Shown here one piece after another: positions 7,640 to 15,233 of a stretch of DNA of 64,000 nucleotides. The DNA is from DASXTK01 sp050744325. GTDB lineage: Bacteria > Actinomycetota > Acidimicrobiia > Acidimicrobiales > VFJN01. Position 1 is the first letter of the stretch; each line of letters opens with the position of its first letter. Location of the stretch: positions 1-64,000 of the forward strand of contig JBOGHK010000187.1 of assembly GCA_050744325.1 (NCBI GenBank), in the 5' to 3' direction. Both the position numbers and the translations under genes were made by a program. The notes under the pieces are model-generated. The model worked only from the letters and a program-made list of their open reading frames with translations. It made no database searches and was not told where the DNA came from.

Positions 7640-8680
7640 ATGGGCTGGGTTTGCGCGCACAACGACTGGGATCCACTGGAAGAGATTGTGGTCGGATCGG
7701 CCATAGGTTCTTCTATACCGCGCCCCGATCTGAGCGTGTTCACAATCCATTTCCACGATTGCGGGTCACCAGATGGCATCCCATCTGGACCTTTCCCGCC
7801 GCACATGGTTGAACAGACCGAGCAGGAACTGAGCGAGTTGTGTCAGGCACTCGATCAGCTCGGCGTGACAGTACGACGCCCGGAGCCAGTCGCCGAGGAC
7901 GCCATCTTGGCCACACCCCATTGGGAGACCGACGGCCTGTACGAGTACTGCCCTCGGGACAGCCTGTTGGTGGTGGGAGAGACGCTCATCGAGGCCCCGA
8001 TGCCGGTCCGTGGTAAGCACCTCAAGGCCCTCACCTATCGGCGACTCGCCTTGGAGTACTTCCACAACGGGGCCCGCTGGATCGCAGCGCCGCGGCCCGA
8101 GCTGCGCGACGAGCTCTACGACCCCGATCGTCCGGAAGGGTGCCGCCTGCTCGACCTCGAGCCCTGCTTCGACGCTGCCAACATCGTTCGGCTCGGCACA
8201 GACATCCTGTACTACGTGTCGGACTCGGCCAACGAGACGGGCGCTCGTTGGCTGCAGTCGGTCCTCGATAGGTCCTACACCGTGCATCTCTGTCGAGGGC
8301 TCAACGTGAATGACCACATCGACACCACCATCGTGCCGTTGAGGCCGGGACTCGTACTCCTGAACCCGGCGCGCGTCGACGACACCAACCTCCCCCTTTA
8401 CTTCCGCAATTGGGACATGGTGTGGTGCCCCGACCCGGTCGACACTCGCGACGAGTCGGTCGAGTCGTTCTCCTCGATCTGGATCGCCATGAACATCCTG
8501 ATGGTTCGCCCGGATCTCGCCATCGTCGACCGTCGACAGCACGAGCTGATCAAGACACTCGAGGCCCACAAGATCGATGTGCTGCCGCTGCAACTGACCT
8601 ACGACCGCACCATCGGTGGCGGGTTCCATTGCGCGACGCTCGACATCCGTCGATCCGGTGAGCTCGAGTGCTACCGATGA
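7640..8680 (+). CDS. Amidinotransferase (glycine amidinotransferase/StrB1/SxtG-like)
   Basis: 346 residues from ATG 7640, chosen because homology begins at MGWVCAHNDWDPLEEIVVG and GGGG lies 6 bases upstream. The family triad appears complete: Asp in EPCFDAANIVRLG (about 178), His in NDHIDTT (about 229) and the nucleophilic Cys in GGGFHCATLDIRR (about 334). It moves the amidino group from arginine to an amine, giving ornithine and a guanidino product via a covalent amidino-Cys intermediate. Its stop overlaps the ThDP gene start (ATGA), so both are coupled. In this cluster it likely guanidinylates an amino-acid precursor or a carrier-bound amine. Confidence 0.93.
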   Translation: MGWVCAHNDWDPLEEIVVGSAIGSSIPRPDLSVFTIHFHDCGSPDGIPSGPFPPHMVEQTEQELSELCQALDQLGVTVRRPEPVAEDAILATPHWETDGLYEYCPRDSLLVVGETLIEAPMPVRGKHLKALTYRRLALEYFHNGARWIAAPRPELRDELYDPDRPEGCRLLDLEPCFDAANIVRLGTDILYYVSDSANETGARWLQSVLDRSYTVHLCRGLNVNDHIDTTIVPLRPGLVLLNPARVDDTNLPLYFRNWDMVWCPDPVDTRDESVESFSSIWIAMNILMVRPDLAIVDRRQHELIKTLEAHKIDVLPLQLTYDRTIGGGFHCATLDIRRSGELECYR

Positions 8681-10392
8681 CGACCAGCGTCCCTGCCACA
8701 CGTCCGCGGGGCCGACGTTGGATGACCGGTGGCGACGCGGTCGTCGCGGTCTTGCGGTCGTTCGGTGTCCGGCACGTCTTCGGGATCATCAGCGTGCACA
8801 ACCTGCCGATCTTCGACGCGCTGGCACGGGACGGCTCGATCATGGTGGTGAGCACCCGCCACGAACAGGGCGCGGTCCACGCGGCCGACGGCTACGCCCG
8901 GGCGACCGGCGAGCTCGGCGTGGCCATAACGTCGACCGGTCCGGGTGCCGCCAACGCCGTCAGTGGGCTGTACGAGGCCGCCTTCGCATCGTCACGGGTG
9001 CTGATGGTCACCGGCCAGATCGACTCGCAGTACTACGGCATGGGCAAGGGCTGTTACCACGAGGCCGATCGCCAGCTGGCGACCCTGCGCTCGGTCACGC
9101 GTACGACCGCGTCGGTGAACCGGACGGGCGACATCGCCGCTGCGATCCGTGACGTGATCGTCGACATCCACACCGGGCGAGCGCAACCGGGGGCGGTGGA
9201 GATACCGATCGACCTCCAACACGCCTCGGCAGAGATCGAGGTTCCCGACGCCCACGATCCCGACGACTGGCCCGCCGTCGTACCCGACCGCGCCGCGCTC
9301 GATCAAGCCGCCGCACTGCTGGCCCAGGCCGATAGGCCACTGCTGTGGGCGGGCGGCGGCGTCGTCGCTGCCGGCGCGACCGTGGAGCTCACACGGTTGG
9401 CCGAGCACCTGTCGGCGCCCGTGGTCACCTCCCTACAGGGACGCGGGGCCATCGCCGAGGACCATCCCCTGGCAATGGGCGCCACGGCTCCCGAAAGGAC
9501 GACAGCCAAGACGATCACCGCAGCGGACGTCGTGCTGGCGGTGGGGACGCGATTCCAGGAGGACGAGACGGACCAGTGGGGGCTGCCCATGCCTGGGCAG
9601 CTGGTGCACATCGACGCGGATCGCTCCGTCCTCGGGCGGAACTACCAGCCGGAGGTCGGGATCCTGGGCGATGCGCGCCTGGGCCTCCAGGGCCTGCTCG
9701 ACCGCCTGCGCCAGCGAGGGGCCGACGGAGACGTCGAGGGCGGAACGCCCTGGGCGCCTAGATCGACGCACATCGCTCGGGTCCACGCTGAGCGGGACAC
9801 TCGCCGCGCCGAGGGCCGTGCCCGGCTCGGTCCGGACCACGTGCAGGTCATGGACACCATCCGTGAGCACCTGCCCCGCTCGGGCATCGTCGTCCGCGAC
9901 GCCACCGTGCCGGCCTACATGTGGGGCGACCGCCTGCTCCCCATCTACGAACCACGCACCTCGATCTACCCGACATCGGGGGCGGTTGGCCCGGGCCTGG
10001 CTCTGGCGATCGGTGCAACGTTGGGTGCCCGACGGCCAACTGTGCTCATCCAGGGCGACGGCGGCGCCATGTTCGGCTTGGGCGAGCTCGCCACTGCTCG
10101 CCAATACGACATACCGCTGGTGATCTGCCTGTTCAACGACCGCGGCTATGGCGTCCTGCGAACGATCCAGGATCGGTCGATGGGAGGTCGCCGCACCGGG
10201 GTCGACCTGGCAACCCCCGACTTCGCCGCCGTCGGCCGGGCCTGCGGTCTAGACAGCGTGACGATCACCGACGTCGAGGGATTTCGGTCGTTCTTCCCCA
10301 GAGCCGTGGCCTCTGGCGAACCCTGGCTCCTCGACATCGATCTTGCCGGCCTTGCGCCGCTCACGCTCGCGACGAGTTGGTCAAGCCCGTGA
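8677..10392 (+). CDS. ThDP-dependent enzyme of the acetolactate-synthase-like superfamily
   Basis: 571 residues, with ATG 8677 overlapping the amidinotransferase stop. The three superfamily domains are visible: the Pyr domain with catalytic Glu in STRHEQGAVHAADGYARATG (about 52-75), the central domain, and the PP domain with the GDGGAMFGLGEL...FNDRGYG ThDP/Mg motif (about 460-490). Members condense or decarboxylate 2-oxo acids or, as in N2-(2-carboxyethyl)arginine synthase, join a triose phosphate to a guanidino amino acid. With an amidinotransferase as operon partner a role on a guanidino substrate is attractive but unproven. No regulatory FAD-site sequence can be judged. It ends in a 12-base convergent overlap with the aminotransferase gene. 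Confidence 0.85.
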   Translation: MTTSVPATRPRGRRWMTGGDAVVAVLRSFGVRHVFGIISVHNLPIFDALARDGSIMVVSTRHEQGAVHAADGYARATGELGVAITSTGPGAANAVSGLYEAAFASSRVLMVTGQIDSQYYGMGKGCYHEADRQLATLRSVTRTTASVNRTGDIAAAIRDVIVDIHTGRAQPGAVEIPIDLQHASAEIEVPDAHDPDDWPAVVPDRAALDQAAALLAQADRPLLWAGGGVVAAGATVELTRLAEHLSAPVVTSLQGRGAIAEDHPLAMGATAPERTTAKTITAADVVLAVGTRFQEDETDQWGLPMPGQLVHIDADRSVLGRNYQPEVGILGDARLGLQGLLDRLRQRGADGDVEGGTPWAPRSTHIARVHAERDTRRAEGRARLGPDHVQVMDTIREHLPRSGIVVRDATVPAYMWGDRLLPIYEPRTSIYPTSGAVGPGLALAIGATLGARRPTVLIQGDGGAMFGLGELATARQYDIPLVICLFNDRGYGVLRTIQDRSMGGRRTGVDLATPDFAAVGRACGLDSVTITDVEGFRSFFPRAVASGEPWLLDIDLAGLAPLTLATSWSSP

Positions 10393-11550
10393 GTTGGCGA
10401 AACGCTCGAGGCGTTGGCCGGCCTCTCGCAGGACACCAGGAGCCTTGCAGAACGCGAAGCGCATCATGTGGTCGGCCATCGCTGCACAAGAGACGAACGG
10501 GCTCAGTGGCAACGCCACGACTCCCGCCTCGTGGGCCAGTCGCAGCGCGAAGGCCTCGACATCTGCTCCGTCCGACCACGGACTGACGTCCGCGACCACG
10601 AAGTAGCCGGCGGGGGGTGGGCTCACGTCGAGCCCGGCAGAACGCAACCCGTCGACGAGCAGATCCCGTCGCGCTCGGTAGTCCGCTCGGAGCTGGTCGA
10701 AGTAGCCACTGTCGTCACCCCACCGCAAGGCGACCGCCGCTCCCTGCTGCAAAGGCGTAGGTGCGCAGTACGACAGGCCCTGGTGCACGGTCCGCAGCGG
10801 TTCCATCAGATGCGCTGGAGCGCAGGCCCAACCCACTCGCCAGCCGGACACCGACAGCGTCTTGGTCACCGAGGAGCACACGATCGTGCGTCCGCGCATG
10901 CCGTCGAGCGTGGCGACCGGCACGTGATCTCCGTCGTAGACCAGTTCCTCGTAGACCTCGTCGCTCAGGACCACGAGGTCGTTCTCGATCGCCAGCGTCG
11001 CCACAGCCTCCGCCGCCGGCCGGGACAGGCACAGCCCCGTGGGGTTGTGAGGGCTGTTCAACAGGAGGACCCGGGTCGCCGGGCTGATCGATGCCCGCAG
11101 AGCGGGGAGATCAGGCTCGTGCGTGGCGCCGCTGGCGTCGCCGCCGCCGAGCCCTCGCACCGGCACCGACACGAGCTTCGCCCCGGCCAGCTGGGCCAAC
11201 AGTGGATAGCTGTCGTAGAAGGGCTCCAGCGTCAGCACCTCGGACCCCGGTGGTGCATGCGCCAGAGCAGCTGCCGCCAAAGCCTCCGTACAGCCGGCGG
11301 TCACCGTGATCTCGTCGTCGGGGTCGTAGGCGAGGCCGCGTGCCGCCAGCCGACGAGCCAGCTCGGCCCGCAAGGTCTGTTGTCCCGCTGATGGCGAGTA
11401 CTGGTTCTCGCCGCCGGCCATGGCCATCGTCGCAGCGTCGACCATCATCGACAGTGGCGGGTCGTCCGCATAGCCGTGCCCGAGGTTGATCGCGCCGAGC
11501 TCGGCCGCCAGTGTGTTCATCTGCCCGAAGAAGTCGATGCGACTCACCAC
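10381..11550 (-). CDS. PLP-dependent class I/II aminotransferase
   Basis: 389 residues, full length for fold type I transaminases such as the kynurenine/methionine/N-succinyl-DAP group. NSPHNPTG (about 165) and the PLP lysine in SSVTKTLSVSGWRVGW (about 237) are intact. YxxAxGxxxLR appears as YSPSAGQQTLRAELARRL (about 52). It probably makes or degrades a non-protein amino acid, possibly the amine donor for the ThDP product. The start overlaps the stop of the guanylate-kinase-like gene (11544-11550), so it is translated as last gene of the leftward kinase operon. Confidence 0.88.
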   Translation of the reverse strand: MVSRIDFFGQMNTLAAELGAINLGHGYADDPPLSMMVDAATMAMAGGENQYSPSAGQQTLRAELARRLAARGLAYDPDDEITVTAGCTEALAAAALAHAPPGSEVLTLEPFYDSYPLLAQLAGAKLVSVPVRGLGGGDASGATHEPDLPALRASISPATRVLLLNSPHNPTGLCLSRPAAEAVATLAIENDLVVLSDEVYEELVYDGDHVPVATLDGMRGRTIVCSSVTKTLSVSGWRVGWACAPAHLMEPLRTVHQGLSYCAPTPLQQGAAVALRWGDDSGYFDQLRADYRARRDLLVDGLRSAGLDVSPPPAGYFVVADVSPWSDGADVEAFALRLAHEAGVVALPLSPFVSCAAMADHMMRFAFCKAPGVLREAGQRLERFANSRA

Positions 11551-12140
11551 GGACCCAACAGGTGCAGGATGGTCCGTATGGCGTCTTCACCGGACGGACT
11601 GACGTGGCGGAACATGGGTAGGTAGGCGCTGTCTTCGACGTCGTCGGCTCGACGCGCCTGGCGATAGCCCGACTGGAGATCTCTCTCCTCGCTTCGCTGC
11701 CGGACTCTCTCCGCCGCCACGGTCGCCGGGGTCGAGAGCAGCACCGGCACCAGCCGCGGTTCGAAGGCGTTGATGAGGAAGGCCTCGTACGGTCGGCAGA
11801 TCACGACGGCTCGCTCATTCCCACGGCGGAGACGGTCGAGGTCGTCGGGTCGCCAGGCGTGCCATGTGCCCCCGAACAACATCGGCCCGACGAGGCCGCC
11901 CGATTCGACCTTTGCGAGGAGCTCCTCGAACGGGACGTGCACCGTCGTGGGATCGTCGCCGCTCACCGGCCGGGTCGTGACGTGGAGCGGGGACCAGAAG
12001 CCGTAGTCGTCGATGAGCCGGTGCTGGATCCAGGTCTTTCCCGAGCCGGTAGGGCCGACCAGCAACACGCCCGTGGGTCGGATGGCCTGGTCGCGGCCGG
12101 AATCCCGGTGGCGATGGCTGATCGTCGCGTCGGTCGTCAT
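11544..12140 (-). CDS. Guanylate-kinase/PhnN-like P-loop kinase (copy 1)
   Basis: 198 residues from ATG 12140, overlapping the stop of the APH-like gene as ATGA. Walker A is LLVGPTGSGKTW (about 26-36). HVTTRPVSGDD follows at about 54, matching the VTTR-x-P-R acceptor-binding stretch of guanylate kinases and ribosyl bisphosphate kinase PhnN, though the second Arg is replaced by Ser. FGGTWHAW (about 88) replaces the canonical YGT loop, so the acceptor is probably not GMP. An Arg-rich lid (VRQRSEERD) is present. It would phosphorylate a phosphorylated small molecule with ATP; the true substrate is unknown. Confidence 0.7.
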   Translation of the reverse strand: MTTDATISHRHRDSGRDQAIRPTGVLLVGPTGSGKTWIQHRLIDDYGFWSPLHVTTRPVSGDDPTTVHVPFEELLAKVESGGLVGPMLFGGTWHAWRPDDLDRLRRGNERAVVICRPYEAFLINAFEPRLVPVLLSTPATVAAERVRQRSEERDLQSGYRQARRADDVEDSAYLPMFRHVSPSGEDAIRTILHLLGPW

Positions 12141-13165
12141 AGTGAGACCCGATCGAAGGCGTCCCGGACCCGGCCCAGCCACCACGCGAGGCGGTCGGGT
12201 GTGAGCTGGGTGGAGCCAGGCGGTTGCTCGGCCAGCTGTAGCGCCAGGTAGCCGATCTCTCCCATGGCCGCGTGAAAGATGAACGCCAGGTCAAGCGTCT
12301 CGGTCGTGGCGCGCCCCCCTGTGACGTCGATCCACAGGTCGATCAGGTCGGCGAGCTCGGAGGTGCACCAGAAGGCCGCGTCGGAGAACAGCCAGACGAC
12401 GTCGAGCTCGGGAGGGGCGTAGCAGGACAGGCCCCAGTCGATAGCCAGCATCGACGTGGGGCTGGCGCCCAGGTTCGGGAGCCGCAGATCGCCGTGCAAC
12501 ACCCGGTGAGGTTGTTGCGCGACGCGTTCCAGCAGAGCTGCCGGGTCGTCGACGCACGCCAGGACCGCGTCAACGACGTCGACGGCCGGGAGCTCGGCGA
12601 ATGCCTCCCAGACCTTGGTGAGCTCCTTGGGGATGATGTCGTCCCCGCGCCACTCGAGAAGGCGGCGTACCGGTGAGAAGATGCGGAGCCGGTCGGCGGC
12701 GGTGCAGAACATCGACGTGTCGGCGGGCACCGGCAGGTTGTGGATCGCGTCGACCGCGGTCAGCATGCGGCGCGCCTGTGGCGTCGGATCGCCGTGGAGA
12801 GCCTGCAGCTCCGGGGTGATGTCGTCCAGCACGATGATCCAGTCGTCCCCCAGCGGCACGGCCGAGACTATGGGGCAGCCGACCTCCGATGGCAGGGATG
12901 CGAACAGCCCCGCTTCCCACATCAGGGCCTCCCGTCCCTGGTCGCGAGTGGCGCGCATCATCCAGTCGTGTGACGGCGAGAGGTGCTTGAGCACGACCGA
13001 CGAGCCATCCTGTCGCCGAGCGCGGTACAACCGGGCACCGGACAGCCCTTCGTCGAGAGTCTCGGAGATCACGATGCCGGGGGGTAGAACCGGAGCGATG
13101 AGATCAATGTCGGACTGGTTGGGTTTAGGTGTATCTGATTGATCTGTTTCTGCCATATTGGTCAT
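12137..13165 (-). CDS. APH/choline-kinase-family phosphotransferase
   Basis: 342 residues. Kinase-like N-lobe with nucleotide-contact Lys in SSVVLKHLSPSHDW (about 60), hinge IIVLDDI (about 110), catalytic loop VLHGDLRLPN (about 222) and metal site LAIDWGL (about 240). These are the complete landmarks of aminoglycoside/homoserine/choline kinases. It transfers a phosphate from ATP to a hydroxyl, so it could be a pathway kinase making the first phosphate ester, or a resistance enzyme modifying the finished product. The start overlaps the dTMP-kinase-like stop by 4 bases, within a run of three successive kinase genes. Confidence 0.85.
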   Translation of the reverse strand: MTNMAETDQSDTPKPNQSDIDLIAPVLPPGIVISETLDEGLSGARLYRARRQDGSSVVLKHLSPSHDWMMRATRDQGREALMWEAGLFASLPSEVGCPIVSAVPLGDDWIIVLDDITPELQALHGDPTPQARRMLTAVDAIHNLPVPADTSMFCTAADRLRIFSPVRRLLEWRGDDIIPKELTKVWEAFAELPAVDVVDAVLACVDDPAALLERVAQQPHRVLHGDLRLPNLGASPTSMLAIDWGLSCYAPPELDVVWLFSDAAFWCTSELADLIDLWIDVTGGRATTETLDLAFIFHAAMGEIGYLALQLAEQPPGSTQLTPDRLAWWLGRVRDAFDRVSL

Positions 13166-14040
13166 GAGCTGGACTCCAATCGCCCCAGATGAGGGCGTAT
13201 CACGTCAAGTAGGCGAGCGAAGTTCTCCTCCGGTGCAACCTCCTCCATCTCGAAGAGCTGCCATCCACCGTCCGAGACCAGCTCTCTGAAGCGCCGGTCG
13301 CATTCCCTCTGGAGGGTCTCGAAGCCGTCGTACCCTTTCTGGCCTGCTGTTCCCATGTCCTCCATGGAACCGGTGCTCCCGGTCTGGCTGATGCGCCACC
13401 GGTAGGCCATGTCCACCGACCCTGAGAGGACGATCCCGAGGTCGGGCGTCCGATGTTGGAACAGTCGGGGCAGGATCGAGAGGGCGAAGGCGACCTCCGC
13501 TCGGAGCTGCTCGGTGTTGGCGAGAGCCCGCGCCGTCAACAACTCCTTGAGGACCAGCTTGAGGCCGTAGCTCTCCTCGACGACCGTGGTCCCCGCGGCA
13601 CGGAGCGGCTCGATGACCTGGTGTTGCACGATCGTTTGGCCGCAGAGGTCCAACCATGCGGCCGCGAGCGGTGCTGCGGGTGGGTTCTCGTCGACCGTGA
13701 CGCTGACCAGCCTGTCTTCCCACGCTTCACGCTCGAACTGCTCGTAGGTCGTCGGCGCCGCGGCCGCCTCCTCGCTGCCCAGGAAGAGCAGCCGCCAGGA
13801 CTCCACCCACAGCTCCCTGAGCAATGAGCGGGCTGCGGACTCGGCGTGGGCTCTGGTCTCAGCACGCCAGCTGACGTTCTCGACGGGGATCCCTGACGCC
13901 TCGAGCTTGGCGATGAGCATTCGCACCATTGTCGACTTGCCAATGCCATCCATTCCGAGAAATCCGATATGTTGCCCCCGGCACATTGAGATCGCATCGG
14001 GTTCGGCTGAGGAGCCGCCCATCCCGGATTTCCCCATCAC
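13162..14040 (-). CDS. Thymidylate-kinase-like P-loop kinase
   Basis: 292 residues, longer than canonical dTMP kinase (about 210). The N-terminus has HIGFLGMDGIGKSTMVRML (Walker A, about 26-38), the hallmark of the TMPK family. VVEESYGLKLVLKELL (about 150) stands where TMPK has its DR-Y/S substrate motif, so substrate choice has shifted. A GSTGSMEDMGTAGQKGYD segment may be the flexible lid. The start could be ATG 14040 or an internal ATG near 13986; neither has a clear ribosome site. A dyad at 14051-14079 sits right upstream, so this may be the first gene of a regulated kinase operon. Confidence 0.72.
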   Translation of the reverse strand: MMGKSGMGGSSAEPDAISMCRGQHIGFLGMDGIGKSTMVRMLIAKLEASGIPVENVSWRAETRAHAESAARSLLRELWVESWRLLFLGSEEAAAAPTTYEQFEREAWEDRLVSVTVDENPPAAPLAAAWLDLCGQTIVQHQVIEPLRAAGTTVVEESYGLKLVLKELLTARALANTEQLRAEVAFALSILPRLFQHRTPDLGIVLSGSVDMAYRWRISQTGSTGSMEDMGTAGQKGYDGFETLQRECDRRFRELVSDGGWQLFEMEEVAPEENFARLLDVIRPHLGRLESSS

Positions 14041-14050
14041 CGTATGCTAA

Positions 14051-14079
14051 GCGCAACTGAGCATTCTGCGCAGTTGCGC
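14051..14079. promoter_or_regulatory. StrR-type dyad: 9-bp arms separated by 11 bp
   Basis: GCGCAACTG (14051-14059), 11 bases, CAGTTGCGC (14071-14079) is a perfect dyad. The published StrR consensus is GTTCGACTG, 11 bases, CAGTCGAAC: the geometry is the same and the inner ACTG/CAGT bases match. Flanking GTATG and CATAC extend the symmetry loosely. It lies in the 63-base gap upstream of the dTMP-kinase-like gene. Confidence 0.6.
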
Positions 14080-14103
14080 GCTTCACATACTCGGTGACTT
14101 GGC

Positions 14104-14778
14104 TCAGAGTCCGGAGGCCAGCATTGCCCGGACCCGGTCGAGCTGAGGACTGGCTGCGAAGTCCCACTCACCTTCGGGCACACCGAGCCAGTCCGCGAGG
14201 CAACGCCGAAAGAATTGGGCGGGAGCCTTGGCCGATTCGCCGACCATCTGCCTCACGCCGTCGTCGAGCGCCAGGTAGGAGCGTTGCTGGTCTTGGATCA
14301 GCGAACGAGTCGTCTCGATCCAGTCGTCGCATTCTCGCATCGTCACCGACACCGGTACGTGGTCGACGAACCCCTCTGTGTCCTGATTGGTCGCCACCAG
14401 GTGGACGTGGGCGTGGTCGTAACAGGCTCCGCTCTTGTTCCGGAAGTTCAGGCTGCCGTGCTCGAACGCCAGCACCGACGCGCCGCTGATCTTCTCCATG
14501 CGCTGCTTCACATGGCAGAGCACCTCGCGCAGCTCTGTCCGCTCCAGATCTGGAAGCCACCCGGTTGAGAGGACATGACGAGTCGGCACGACGAAGACGT
14601 ACCAATCGGTCAGGGCTCCAATAGCGGGAACGGCGATGAAGTGCTCCGTCTCGTGCAGGATGTAGTCGTTCCGGCTTCGCACGAGGGCATGGTCGTAGAA
14701 GGCGTTCTGGGTTGTTTCGCCCGAGATCTCACTGCAGAAGGCACATATCTCTTCGTAGGTCGTCTCACTCACTGGCAT
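14104..14778 (-). CDS. HIT-family nucleotide hydrolase/transferase or phosphoramidase
   Basis: 224 residues from ATG 14778; a GTG at 14772 with GAGGG 6 bases before it is an alternative. The N-terminus has CAFC (about 13), a zinc-type pair seen in many HIT proteins. The histidine triad is in YDHAHVHLVA (about 119). HIT proteins hydrolyse P-N, P-S or P-O-P bonds of AMP conjugates; HinT-like members protect microcin C producers by cutting the phosphoramidate. The C-terminal 90 residues exceed the minimal HinT size. First gene of the leftward kinase set, divergent from the ACP. An immunity role against a nucleotide-linked product is inference. Confidence 0.83.
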   Translation of the reverse strand: MPVSETTYEEICAFCSEISGETTQNAFYDHALVRSRNDYILHETEHFIAVPAIGALTDWYVFVVPTRHVLSTGWLPDLERTELREVLCHVKQRMEKISGASVLAFEHGSLNFRNKSGACYDHAHVHLVATNQDTEGFVDHVPVSVTMRECDDWIETTRSLIQDQQRSYLALDDGVRQMVGESAKAPAQFFRRCLADWLGVPEGEWDFAASPQLDRVRAMLASGL

Positions 14779-14838
14779 CCCTCGCCGAAGGTGGCGTGTA
14801 GCGGCCTGGTCATCAAGGATACGAACGCCGGCAGGTTG

Positions 14839-14868
14839 CACGGGCGCACGGAACTCTGCGCGCCCGTG
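14839..14868. repeat. Inverted repeat in the HIT/ACP divergent promoter region
   Basis: CACGGGCGC (14839-14847), 12 bases, GCGCCCGTG (14860-14868) is a perfect 9-bp dyad, placed 61 bases upstream of the HIT start and about 120 bases upstream of the ACP start. It does not share bases with the StrR-like dyad. It may be an operator for the divergent promoters. A -10-like TACGCT lies at about 14939. Confidence 0.5.
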
Positions 14869-14987
14869 GCACCGGTGAAGATGTACGCGAGTCCCTCGCG
14901 CGCATCTCCACGTCGACTCCGGCGGAAGGGCAGCGGGTTACGCTGAACCAGGGTCACCCATTGGCCTATGGGCAAGGATTCCGACAA

Positions 14988-15233
14988 ATGGCCACGGCTG
15001 ATGTTGGGCGTGACATTTCTATGGATCAGGACGATCTACTGGTCAAATGTGGAGGCATCCTTGGGGTTGATGGACTTACCCCTGACGACGACTTCTTCGG
15101 TGTGGGTGGCAACTCGCTTGACGCAGTCGAGATAAGCGAGATGTTGAGCCAGGAGCTGAATCGTGATGTTGACATGGAGACAGTTCTCGGCAGTCCGACG
15201 TTCGCCGACATGCTAAGAGCCCTCGATCAGTGA
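14988..15233 (+). CDS. Stand-alone acyl/peptidyl carrier protein
   Basis: 81 residues from ATG 14988, chosen because AAGGA lies 9 bases upstream; ATG 15021 is also possible. DDDFFGVGGNSLDAVEISEML carries the phosphopantetheine Ser (about 43) in a GGNSL motif. Stop overlaps the FAAL start as GTGA. As partner of the FAAL it should receive the acyl chain and hand it to the first condensation domain of the NRPS. First gene of the rightward main operon. Confidence 0.85.
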   Translation: MATADVGRDISMDQDDLLVKCGGILGVDGLTPDDDFFGVGGNSLDAVEISEMLSQELNRDVDMETVLGSPTFADMLRALDQ

